DNA from: Sugiyamaella lignohabitans
Taxonomy: Eukaryota > Ascomycota > Dipodascomycetes > Dipodascales > Trichomonascaceae
Length of the DNA stretch: 64,000 nucleotides
NCBI RefSeq assembly: GCF_001640025.1
Contig: NC_031672.1
Location: 3,782,001-3,846,000 of the forward strand
Direction of reading: 5' to 3'
Shown: positions 37,298 to 48,036 of the stretch, piece by piece
Position numbering within the stretch: position 1 is the stretch's first letter
Layout: each line of letters begins with the position of its first letter
The notes under the pieces: generated by a model
Told to the model about the DNA's origin: nothing
Seen by the model: only the letters and a program-made list of their open reading frames with translations
Databases searched by the model: none
Program-made: the position numbers and the translations under genes

Positions 37298-40200
37298 CTA
37301 TAGTCTTATTGTTGGGTTTAGTCCAACAGAAGATGAAGAACTTGAATGAGGGCCATTCATGGCTTCACCTTTACGTCGGAGGCTATCAACAACCAGCTCT
37401 CCATTTAAGTTCTCTGCTACAGCAGCGATCAGCTTGTTTGGGCGCGTATAAGACCGTTCCCATTGATATGCTTGATATGAGCCGGTAGTCATCTCCTCTT
37501 TAAGTTCCTCTAATTCCATTTTGAAATTTTGTTCAAAGAGTTTTACCAACAGCTCATGATGGGGCCTGAGACTTGGAGAGATCTTCTTCCCATGGTATAC
37601 CAATGCTCTGTTTATGGCCGCAGTGTAGTCCAGAAGCGCCAGTTTCAAATCTGTTACTAAATCACTTTTATTGGCTTCCTCCAAGTTTTTCGACTCGTCT
37701 TGGAGTAAATCACGGTATATATTAATACCACCATTTACTGGTGAGTCAATTGCACCAGACAAGACTAGATCTAACATTTGAACATTGGCTTGGGTTACAA
37801 TATTATGACCACCTATTCCACCTCTTGTTTCTTCAATTCGAAATAGATTTTCAAGCTCTATTAAATTTGACGTCTTGTCTCTTAACATCATTAAAGCATT
37901 TTCTAGCGGTGAAAGAATTTCGACCTCGCAAGTCTTGATTTCACTGCGCTTCACGATGGTAGGGAATGACTGGTACGTCTCATAAGTAGATTTCTCAACT
38001 TTCATATTTGATGCTGATGTACTTCCTGGCAAGGGCCTTGAATATGAAAACCGTTTAGTCTTCATTCTTAGAATGTACGCCTTGGTATATGGAGAAGCTG
38101 CAGGTTTCGATAGCAGAAACTCGCACATTTCGGAATGAGACATGGGTGGCTCAGGGTCCACACACGATACAAACAAGTATTGTGTATCTTTTTTTGCTTT
38201 CGATTCATGGCTGACAATTGTTGCACCAGGATAAGTCCGATGTAGTCTGTCATGAATCGTCTCAAGCTTGTCGCCCGGTCGCCCTTGAAATATGAATTGT
38301 CGGTTTTGTAACGAACTTGGAAATCCGACCCCTAAATAAACAACTCTGAAAAACTGTGGAATGGGGCGATCGGTTGAGTCTATCCATTTATAAAGTCTTG
38401 CGAGCATAGAATGCGATGCCGAAAGCTTATAAAAGTCCAAGGCGACAAATTCATACACTTTAGTTAATTCCTCGACTACTGCAGCGGCTAGTTCGTAAGA
38501 CTGCCCACGAATGAAAAATTGAATAATCATCTCATAAAGGGCTTCTTTTCTTTCAAATTCTGTCTGACTAGGTAATTGAAATTGGCTTTTCAGTCCCCAA
38601 ATGCTGTCAGTTCTTTGATCGTACCTCCAATCGTAGGAATTGGCCAAAAGTTGTAAGGCCAGACCGGCTTCGGTATAATTCTTTCTTGGAATACTAGTAG
38701 CTACAATGTCAAATACATATCTCACTAGCTTCTCTTCTTGATCACAATCTTTCAAAAAGTTCAAAACATTTAATGCATGAAATGTTCTGTCTTCGGTAAA
38801 TGCTCCACCTGGTGGAATATTGTATAGCTCAAGCAGCATATCAAGAAACTCGAACAAGTCGGTAATTTCACTTTTCATCTGCTCACGAGCTTCATCATTT
38901 TCTTTCATTAGCTCAATTGACTGCATTAGTTGATTCTCAAATACTTTACAATCTCTGTCTTCGGGAAGTGACTTTCGACTGGTGAATATATCATCCATAG
39001 ACACAGCCATTTCACTCTTAATTCTTTTCAGGTTACCATTCTTAAGCCATTCTCCAACTATGATGGAATATAGTATATCAACCTCGGTTACCTGGGAAAT
39101 GGGTCGCCGCAAAAGGCATAAATTCAGAATAAAAGGAACAAGGCTATATTGGCCGCCTACAAGCTCCAGCTGATGACCACTAAATCGGGTGACTCCGAAG
39201 CGACCGTTTTCTTCGTTGGTAGCAGGTCTGCCAAGTACATCCCACATATGTTTGAGTAATCTCATTGCTCGGCTTCTGAGATCAGGTGCAATCTTGTGAA
39301 CTGCTCTTCGGTTCTGCTCTGATAAAAGTTCCAATATTAACAGCTCTGAACCTGCCACACAAGAAAGTGAGCTGAGGTATGAGTGCCAGATATCAGCGTG
39401 AAATGGTTCTGTCTTATTGTTTGGGATAAAGTGCTTAATCATAGTATCGCTGATGTAGCTCAGCATTTTAAACGCTGTTTTATGGTTCACCGTGTATAGA
39501 GATATCCAAGACTGTGGAAATGGCGGTGATTCAACCATATTGGTGGCTGCTATCACAATTTGTAGAATTACACCTCGTAGTTCTACCGAGGAGATGTTTC
39601 TTGATGGATTATACTTGGATATAGAATCAACAACTAAGTCGACTAGCATTGTAATTACAATACCCAACTCAATAAGAGTTTCATCAAAAATAGCATCATT
39701 AACCAATGAGTCTCTTGGCCAAGCATCAAAGGGGTATCTTTCAGGAAACAAAGGAGAAAAAGCAGTTCTAGGAATCCGTTCAGAATTGTTGAAATTTTCT
39801 AGTAACCGAGAGTAGAGACTACTCAAAATAGGAAGAAGCTTGCCAAACAAGGTTCTTAGCTTTAAACTTGTCGAGTTGTCCTTCCAAAGTACTTTGAGTT
39901 GGGTAGAAAAGATACCGCATAGAAGTCTTATCTGGATTAAATTGCTTGTGTATTCAGCTGGCTCAACATCAGCTCCTGCTTTTTGGCCCAAGATATACGA
40001 CAGACCCCATTTTATGGTATGGCCTATGAGATACGTTCTATACTTCTTGCTGCTAAAAACCCAGGAATCCGATAATTTCCTAATCAGCTGTAACTTGCAG
40101 CTATACACAACCGAGTTGGAAGACTTTATGGAATCAACAAGATCAATGAGACATTTGACTACAATGTCTTGCCCAGTAAGCACAGATAGATGGTCATAAA

Positions 40201-42896
40201 TTTCGAACAAAACGTTAATGATCGCGCTTTGCCCTTCGTAGAGGCTCAATCGATCTTGTCGAAGGAAGTCTTTGATAAGAACCGTAATCCTACCAAGGTA
40301 TTTTAAAATTCCGCGTATCGTCTCACGATAAATATCAGGGTCTGATTTATCTACAAAAGCTGAAGCTCGAATTATTTTTGACAGAACTGGCCCACACTGA
40401 AACAGGTCCAGAAACAATTTACCGCCCTTGAAGTTGTCCCGAAGGATTACATACTCAATTTGAAAGAGAAGCATCTCAGATAGTCGTCCAAGACTGAATT
40501 CTTCTAAAAATATAGCTTCCAGATAACATAAGTCATGGTAGTTATACGAAATTCTTGTAAGCAAATTAAGTAGACCCGTAAATATGACATTAGCATGATG
40601 TTCCTCTTCACGATCTTTAGTTGCACAATCGAGAATTTTAATTAGGCATTCAACCAGACCGTAAGAATACTGTCTCGATGTTAGCAAGTGTGACTTGTAT
40701 TTGCCTATCTCCATTAATCTTACCTTTGTAATTTCTGCCTGTTTCAGATGTGGGATGCTAACAATTGCTACTACGACGCGATCCAGATTATTTTTGCTGT
40801 AAAGAGTCTCCCAATTGAAAATATCTTCGATGGACTTCTCTAAGTAATGCACCGTCCCGACATACTGAGTACAAATCCCGAGACTAACCTTAACATCCTC
40901 TATATAAAAAATCAAGTCACATTTGCCACAAATGAGTTCTCTACCTCTCCAGAGTTTGAGATCTTCTCTAGAGAAAAGTTTGTCAGCCTTGTACAGATCA
41001 ATGTGGATAATATCGCTTTGTCGAGCTCTATTTATTCTCACCAATTCACCTAAGTACTCGCCGCTTTTTACAGAAAGGGATCGCCATTTTGAAGAAGCGC
41101 TGACGTTGGAGGCTGATGAGAAGCTCAAATTGCTATTAGGAGACGAAAGCACAATGGAAAAATATTCATCGGTGCTTACTCCAGATAGAGCAAATGGGAC
41201 CTGCAGCAATTCAAATAGGAGGTAGCAGTCGTCTCGGGGCTCGCTATGATATGTTGTAAAAAGACTCTTCACTGGCTCTATGGCCTCGTAGTTTTGAATT
41301 GCCCTGTTCATATGAACATCATGAATAGAAAGTGCCTCAAACTCGGTAACCGTACATACAAGTTCTGTGGTTTCCAAGTTTACAGCTCTGTCATCGTTAG
41401 CTACACATCTCTCGGTTGCAAAATATTACTTACACTCCGGAAGGAAATCCAAGAATTATTTTTGAGACAAGTTCTCCCCATCCAGTGTTATACTTATCGG
41501 TGCTGACTTCGTTGTAATCATTGGCATAGAGCTTAATTGTAAAAGGCGTTTCAGAATTACTTTGGATTTTAAACAGTCTGGAGATATCAGTTACCCCTAC
41601 AACTAGTCCTTTCCTTTCAGGTATACCTATCAGATTCAACTCACTTAGCGGTTCCTCGTAATAAACCTCAGCAACAAGATATGCTTCACTTTTCGCAATC
41701 CATAGCGGTAAATCACAAAATAAAATACTAGGTAGTTTGGTCATTGGAGTCTTAGGGTCAATTTTTGCTTCGAAAATGTCAGTAATACGACTCCATTTCG
41801 TTCGAATATAAAGTAGTATTTTCAAAACATGTTGGGAACCGACACCAGACATGGATATTAAATTAACTATGAAGTATTTGGGAAGCTGAGGATAGGGACG
41901 AATATTACCCTGTGGATGATAAATAGGGTAATTAGGTGCCAAAGCAAGGAGAAGCTGTTCCTGAGCCAGTTTAATTTCACTTCCGAGACAAGGTATAACA
42001 TCGCCAGTTTCCCAATCAAAAGCTACTATTCCTCGCTTTAGAACTCTTGAAACTCTACACATATGCCAAATGGCCCTTTTTCGAGCAGTTCCTTTTTCAG
42101 ATTTTGTTAGGACATTGTGGACCATCTGCTTTCTTATATAATCGAGCCTTTCCATAGCATGTGAAACAACACTCATAGTCGACGAATTGTACAGGAAGGT
42201 ACTTGTAACATAAGCACCATAAAGCTCACCCATAGTTGAAATAATATCATCTACAATTGGCTCCGATGGGACGGTGAGTGATTTGTATTCGAGTCTTAAA
42301 TGAGGCAATGCTGGTGGTGTAGGTTTCTCGTCCTCGATACAAACAAGAGTTGTACCATCAGGCTTAGGCTGCACCACGGTCGCTGAATCATAGTGCTCCT
42401 TTATTGAGATCAGTTGTGCTGGAAATATACTAGTAGATATAATGGGTCTACATCCCCCCAAAATGACTTGTTCTGGACAAAAGTTCTCCTTTTCAGCTCG
42501 TTTGAAATCTGAATGAGCGTTTTTATGTGGGTGAAGATCAGGCGTGCCAGGAGCTACAAGCATATTTGATTGAATCAATGGAAGCGATACCACATACCCA
42601 CGATACCATTTATAAGTCGGGTCTATCTCAAAGACATATACCAAATCGCCTATATCGAGATTGCCAAGAGGTGAGACTTGAGAAAGATTGGGATGAAAAT
42701 TGCCGACTGCAACCCCCTTTGCAATCTGCGGTAGTGGAATCCATGTTTTCGCTTCCGGAGTTGGCGAACTTCTTTCTGAATGTGACCTTTCAGATATTGG
42801 CGCGGTTGGAGGGGGCCCATTTGTGGTCCGTGTCTTTCGAAGAGATCCTAAGCTCATTGGTTGGTTTATCATCAACACCAGCTCAACTTCCGACAC
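37298..42896 (-). CDS. DCK1: DOCK-family guanine nucleotide exchange factor, split gene
   Basis: Two exons, 42896-41434 and 41387-37298, give 1850 residues (S. cerevisiae Dck1 is about 1930). The 46-nt intron has GTAAGT and ends CTAACGATGACAG; joining completes a Val codon and restores the frame. An SH3 domain lies at ~59-105 (GVAVGNF, DLVYVFEIDPTYKWYRGYVV). The central part holds the DHR-1 region and long helical repeats. The DHR-2 (DOCKER) catalytic region is near 1300-1800, with YELAAAVVEELTKVYEF, FFRVVYLGVGFP and KQFIF-like QFIFQGRPGDKLE. Dck1 works with the ELMO protein Lmo1 to activate the Rac-like GTPase Rho5 at membranes and mitochondria under stress. Without the intron the gene would be called as two pieces. 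Confidence 0.9.
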
Positions 42897-43106
42897 TAAG
42901 CATCAGTGGCAATCGGTCTTGAATTTTATCAGCCAACTAGTCATAGTTTGTTCGTATTTCCATTAATTTCTAATAATATTCAGGCTAGCAGAAACTTAAA
43001 GTAATTTAGATTCTATAAGTTACTTTAGAGGTCGAGGTTAGAACATAGTGGCGTCAACCACTTGGTTACTATGTATCATTATTTTGAATTAAATTTAGGG
43101 CATCTT

Positions 43107-43677
43107 TCAGCTTGATGCTTCAAGGAATTCCAAAAAGAATTCCAACGCCAATCTTGCGAACTCAGCCATATTTTCGCTACGATCGCTGATGCCAGTTAGT
43201 TTTGAGATTGACACCTGTTTGTAAGGACTGGCAATCCCGAAAAATACTGAGCCCACCTCAGAATCAACAGCAGTAGGACCGGCCCAGCCTGTTTCTGATA
43301 ATGCATAGGTGCTACCCAATTCAAGTTTAAGATTACGAGCCAATCTTAACGCTACATCTTCCGATGGCCCCGTATACGACAAGATATCTTGTTCAGACCA
43401 TCCACTAAGCTTCAGTCTGGATTTCAAAGCATATGTTAAGGTGCCACCAAGGAAGTAAGATGATGCTCCTGGAACAGAAACAAAGTAAGATGATATTAGA
43501 CCACCACAAGCCTGGCATTGTTAGTATTATGTCATGCCACATCAAGAATATAATACCTACACTTTCCGAGATCGCTAGCGTCTCATTCCGGTCATTTAAG
43601 ATAGCAGCAATTTTATGAACTGTATCCTTGACATGGGCAGGAGGAAAGGTTGAAGTGTGAGGGGCAGCATTCATCAT
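43107..43677 (-). CDS. CinA C-terminal-domain protein (NMN amidohydrolase-like), split gene
   Basis: Exon 1 is 43677-43561 and exon 2 is 43511-43107, giving 173 residues, the usual size of a stand-alone CinA C-terminal domain. The 49-nt intron has a GTAGGT donor and TACTAACAATGCCAG end. Joining restores the family's signature across the junction: LAISES then ACGGLISSYFVSVPGASSYF (bacterial LA.AESCTGG..a..lt..pGaS..f). Later motifs YALSETGWAGPT and GSVFFGIAS fit AE/sGiAGP and G.v..a. The bacterial domain deamidates nicotinamide mononucleotide in pyridine nucleotide recycling; activity here is inferred. A second in-frame ATG follows the first immediately. Such genes are patchily distributed in fungi, so an old transfer from bacteria is possible, though the intron shows it is well established. 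Confidence 0.82.
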
Positions 43678-44411
43678 GGCTACTGACAATCAACAATTTA
43701 GAATTAGTGCGCGTGCTTCTGCTAAACATGGGTATGCATGTGTATAAGTAGCACATGTTGACGTGGGACTTGAACTTCCAGCCGATAGGGCTTATGGCTC
43801 TGTTAAGACTTGAGTTCTTTGGTATAATTTGTATACCGTTTATTGACACTATATAAAATAACATAATTGCTTTATTCGTCAATCCGCATTCTTCTCGATA
43901 TATTTTTTTCTCCCGAACCGAAATATATACTCTTCTTACCCTCGTCCTCTATTATTTCACATTCACCCTAGCCCTATTGCGCAGATAATATGAAATATAC
44001 TCCATAACATCAATATACAGATTCTAAAATGCAAAATGGCTAACTTTGCCAGTGAAATTTGTATATTTTCCATAATCAATATGCTGACTTGTTCTATCTT
44101 GCTTAGGGTTTCCTCTCCCTATTTACCTTTCATTGTCTTGTAATCAGAGTCATGATTCTTCTGGATAAATCAATAATTATTGAGACAGCAATGGTCTTCA
44201 TATCGAATATGCTCCTGGTATGCTCTTAAGTTGATTGACATACCGAAGAAACTCCCATTTTAACAGAATCTTTCCTCGTCTGTAAAAGATCGGGACGAAT
44301 ACGAAATTTTTCATTCGCCCCTGAAAATACCCATACTAGTATGAACCCTAATATTCCCAGCCACATATTTCTATATCACCCATGTTTATTAACCCTCTAT
44401 CTAACTACGAT
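43678..44411. other. Intergenic, AT-rich, no gene seen
   Basis: Promoter of the CinA-type gene and 3' flank of the oxidoreductase gene. No RNA gene or repeat recognised. Confidence 0.45.
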
Positions 44412-45506
44412 CTATTTAGCAAAAGGATAATCGGTATATCCCTTGGCATCATTCGTATAGAAAGTGTCTCTATCATAATCGGTCAACTCTAGCTTGCGTT
44501 CCAACTTGTCAACGATATCAGGATTGGAGATGAAATGTCTACCAACGGCGATGATAGTGTTAGGCTCTTTTTCAGCAACCTCAGCAGCAACTGGGAGCAT
44601 ATTTCCGGCTTTAATAAGAATACCCTTCCAGATGTTATTGATAAATTCGTTACTACCAGACCAAGATTCCAAGTTAACATGTCCTGCAATACGGGGTTCA
44701 ACAATATGAACAAAGGCCAAACGCTTGTTCTGTTCCACAGCGCGCTTCTCGAGCTCAGCGACAACGTAAGACCATTGAGGAATAGGAGAAATACCTGGGA
44801 AAACTTCGCCATAAGTATTCCAAGGAGACAACCGGATTCCAACCCTGTCAGCACCAATAGCTTCAACCAAAGCATCAACCACCTCTAAAGTGAAGCGGGC
44901 ACGGTTCTCGATAGATCCTCCATACTCATCAGTTCTCTGATTTGTGTTCTCATGGAGGAATTGATCGAGCAGATATCCATTGGCCGAATGCAACTCAATA
45001 CCATCGAAACCAGCTTCAACAGCATTCTTAGCAGCCTTAACATAAAGTTGGATATACTCTTTAATTTCCTCCTTAGTCAAGGGTCTAGGAGCACCTCTCT
45101 CCTCATCAATGGGAACATCCGAAGCAGACACATAGTCAAAACCTTCAGCCTTTAAAACTGCGGGGAATGCTTGTCTGCCGAGAGCCCAGATTTGGGCGTA
45201 AATGAAAGACTTCTTGGCGTGAACTCTGTCAGTAACCTTTTTCCAAGCATCAATTTGTTCCTGACTCCAGATACCTGGGACGTTTGGAATACCACCAGCC
45301 TTGGCAGCAATGAAAGTTGCCTCGGTAATAAGTAAAGTACCGGGTCTTGAAGCTCTTTGCTCATAGTATTCAGCAACCAAATCACCGGGGACGTGCTTGG
45401 GAGATCTGAATCTGGTCAAGGGTGCCAATGCAATTCTGTGCTGAAGAGTAGATTTACCAACCTTAATTGGCGAAAATAAAGGGGGAGTCGAAGAAGATAC
45501 AGTCAT
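44412..45506 (-). CDS. Old Yellow Enzyme family NADPH dehydrogenase
   Basis: 364 residues from the ATG at 45506. The FMN-dependent OYE family reduces activated alkenes. Seen: LFSPIKVGKSTLQHRIALAP, GTLLITEATF, then ELHSANGYLLDQFL with the substrate-binding His173 and Asn176 and catalytic Tyr178, and RTDEYGGSIENRARF. Late VGRHFISNPDIVDKL binds the FMN phosphate. The frame extends 30 codons upstream to an ATG at 45596, which would add a hydrophobic segment (CLVFIFGLLVLGLIPFF) resembling a membrane anchor. I prefer the internal ATG because its distance to the first family motif and its A at -3 are normal. A CACGTG site lies about 180 bp upstream. The physiological substrate is unknown. Confidence 0.93.
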   Translation of the reverse strand: MTVSSSTPPLFSPIKVGKSTLQHRIALAPLTRFRSPKHVPGDLVAEYYEQRASRPGTLLITEATFIAAKAGGIPNVPGIWSQEQIDAWKKVTDRVHAKKSFIYAQIWALGRQAFPAVLKAEGFDYVSASDVPIDEERGAPRPLTKEEIKEYIQLYVKAAKNAVEAGFDGIELHSANGYLLDQFLHENTNQRTDEYGGSIENRARFTLEVVDALVEAIGADRVGIRLSPWNTYGEVFPGISPIPQWSYVVAELEKRAVEQNKRLAFVHIVEPRIAGHVNLESWSGSNEFINNIWKGILIKAGNMLPVAAEVAEKEPNTIIAVGRHFISNPDIVDKLERKLELTDYDRDTFYTNDAKGYTDYPFAK

Positions 45507-46176
45507 TTTCAAATTTTCTGTTTTGTTGTCAAAAAAAGGAATCAAACCCAGTACCAACAGTCCGAATATAAATACTAAGCACGACCGTGAAAACATGCAA
45601 ATTCTTGATTCCGAGTTGGGCGATGCTTACAAATAAATATTCTGTCAGCTCGCACGTAACTCTCTTCATTTCCACTTTCGTCACGTGCGGAGTTAAGGAT
45701 ATCTGCATGACGGAATTTTTGAATGAGATTCTCCTACTGGCCTCTATGGCACAGATGCATTACGGACTTTGTGGCAAATATTTAGATTATCCAGCAGTTT
45801 TTTTTAATTACTATTAACATCACTATTTGCTTATTAATTTTAGAATTTAGTTGTTTACTTTTAGTTTAAATTGTATTCACACTTGGACCGGGTGTTCAAT
45901 ATCAGCAATGAAAAGCCTCGTCCGCCGCACATACAGATATGCTGGTGACCTGCCACTGTGAATGTCAATTCATCTCGCAGCCCTCTGAACAACTCTCTGT
46001 CAACTGTTGCCATTGAAGTACTTCAGCTATCACTATAGAAGATAACGGTAGAGAAAATCAAGAATCAGCATTGTGTTATTTCACAGCAATTGCAATTGTA
46101 ACAGAGACGATTTATCAGAGTCTTTAGAACCACCTAGCAAAGGCTTTACCGCTCTTTTCTTATTTATTATCATAAC
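45507..46176. other. Divergent promoter region (OYE / RPN13)
   Basis: No gene. CACGTG occurs at 45682-45687 (within TCACGTGC). No other recognised element. Confidence 0.45.
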
Positions 46177-46689
46177 ATGTCAGAGCCTATTCTGTCGTTC
46201 AAAGCTGGACGGGTTGAGCTCAATGAAGCAGCCAAGAAAGCCACCCCAATAAAGGGTCAGGGTCTTATTAAAGTGTTAAAGAATCCTGATGACCCCATGC
46301 TGTACTCCTTTATTTGGGAGCCCAGAGGATCTTACAAATCCACACCAGGTGCAGAAGCGTCGAGAGATGAGCTACTACTTTTCCCAGGCGATGCTCAATG
46401 GATCCATCTAGAACAGTGTAAAACTGGAAGAGTGTTTGCGTTAAGATTCCGTAGTTCAAGTGAGAATTTTGTGTTCTGGATGCAATCGCCAGTGGAGCCA
46501 GGACAAGATGTTAATGCATTGACTGAACAAGATAAGAAAATCATGGATGAATTTCACAAGCTACTAGACAAAGAAATCTTGGACGATGAAGATATTGCTG
46601 AAAATGAAACCGAAGATGCAGCTCCAGCGGCCCCAAATCCACCAGCTGCCAACGAAGATATTGAGCTGCCAGATGCTGATTCTCATTAG
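46177..46689 (+). CDS. RPN13: Proteasome ubiquitin receptor Rpn13
   Basis: 170 residues (156 in S. cerevisiae). Residues ~1-115 form the Pru domain: LSFKAGRVELN, KGQGLIKVLKNPDDPMLYSF, ELLLFPGDAQWIHLEQC, GRVFALRFRSSSENFVFWMQ. This domain binds ubiquitin through its loops and docks to Rpn2 in the 19S regulatory particle. The tail is acidic (DEDIAENETEDAA) and lacks the UCH37-binding DEUBAD domain of animal Rpn13, as in other yeasts. Single exon. High confidence from the continuous Pru motif set. Confidence 0.93.
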   Translation: MSEPILSFKAGRVELNEAAKKATPIKGQGLIKVLKNPDDPMLYSFIWEPRGSYKSTPGAEASRDELLLFPGDAQWIHLEQCKTGRVFALRFRSSSENFVFWMQSPVEPGQDVNALTEQDKKIMDEFHKLLDKEILDDEDIAENETEDAAPAAPNPPAANEDIELPDADSH

Positions 46690-48036
46690 ATTTACCGGCG
46701 AATCACTAGCTAACGAAGTACACATTTGTACCATCCTGTTCTATCCATTCCGTCCTCATATATTTAAATAAAGGAGTCTATAATACGTCTTAGTGTATTG
46801 ATATATTGATTTTACGTGGCATCGCTTTTGTCATATAGAGGGATATTCTTATATGGTTGGCATTGTCTAGCCTATTAAGGAGCAAAATAAAGATACCATT
46901 ATTCAGGCATGTTTAGCCTAACGAAAGACTGCTGTCTCGCAAATCTTCTCAATTGATCATTGATCTATAGAAATCTAAAAACTATTATCTGTTTCTATAT
47001 AACTGATCTGGATAATCTTCAACTATCTGTCAGAGCTCATTAGGAGATCTTATAGGGCTTGAATGGAAACAGGCTCAAACATTAGAGTAAAAACTTTAGC
47101 TACCACTCGAACCTCCCTGTAAGATCCCCAAAAAAACACCCACTCAAGTACCAACTCCTGGTGATAATATCTACCTTTTTATTACTACTATTATTCGCGG
47201 GATCAAAGAGTCGGCGCGATTATACCTCACAGAAGCGCATGTGTTCACGTGACATGTTTACTCCTGAAAAACTACCAATCTAAACATTGCCTATGCAACA
47301 ACAAAACATACGAGTGGAGCACCTTCGACAAAAAGACGACCAAACCTCCACGGCGAAATACCCCAGGGTAATCGAACAATTTCCTTTGGTTGTTCAGTCT
47401 TCGGTTTAAAATAGAGACATTATTGGATTTTCATAAAAAATTTAAGAGTAAGTTCAAAAATTGAAAGAAAAGGTTGTCTCACCGGGTTGAGTTGTTTGTT
47501 TTGGTTCTGTTGCTGATGACTCGTAACGTGATTCCTGCATGGCAGCTATAATCTCTAGAGTTCTATCGTTTTATCAACCTCTTATAGAGTAGTCTAAGAC
47601 TGTCCATTGCTTTAATACAATAGAATCCATTGGTAGGAGCATAACCGCGCCAACAGTTTAACGAGGAACCAATTTTAGACTTTACCGCCAGCATCTGGAC
47701 ATCCAGTATGTTTTACATTCGCGTCAACGACTGGTCTTATAATTGAGATGCGATTCGGGACTAACAAGATACAGGAATCACTGAGTCAATTTACAATTGG
47801 TACAAGTGACTCACAAGTTTTGATAATACCCCCTTTTGAACTTGTGTTCCCTGCATAGGTATGTTATAATATGACAGTCAAATCCTACCAATTGCAGGCA
47901 ATCATTATTGACTGTAGATGATCCTACAATACGGTATTGAGAAGCTACAGAGGATTTAAAGAATATTGCACTCTTTATTGCCGGACTCACATTGTATTAG
48001 GTTTAACAAGTATACTAACATGCAGTTTAGCCTGAC
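46690..48036. other. 1.35-kb intergenic region upstream of NUM1
   Basis: No gene or RNA recognised. It contains a palindromic TCACGTGA at 47245-47252. The AT-rich tract and length suggest promoter sequence. Confidence 0.45.
47245..47252. promoter_or_regulatory. E-box TCACGTGA
   Basis: An 8-bp palindrome with the CACGTG core, about 790 bp upstream of NUM1. A Cbf1-type site by sequence; the target gene is uncertain. Confidence 0.4.

Noticed and set aside
41378..41433. Reading the DOCK-type gene as two separate genes or a frameshifted pseudogene
   Set aside because: A 46-nt intron with GTAAGT, CTAAC and CAG restores one continuous protein of normal length.
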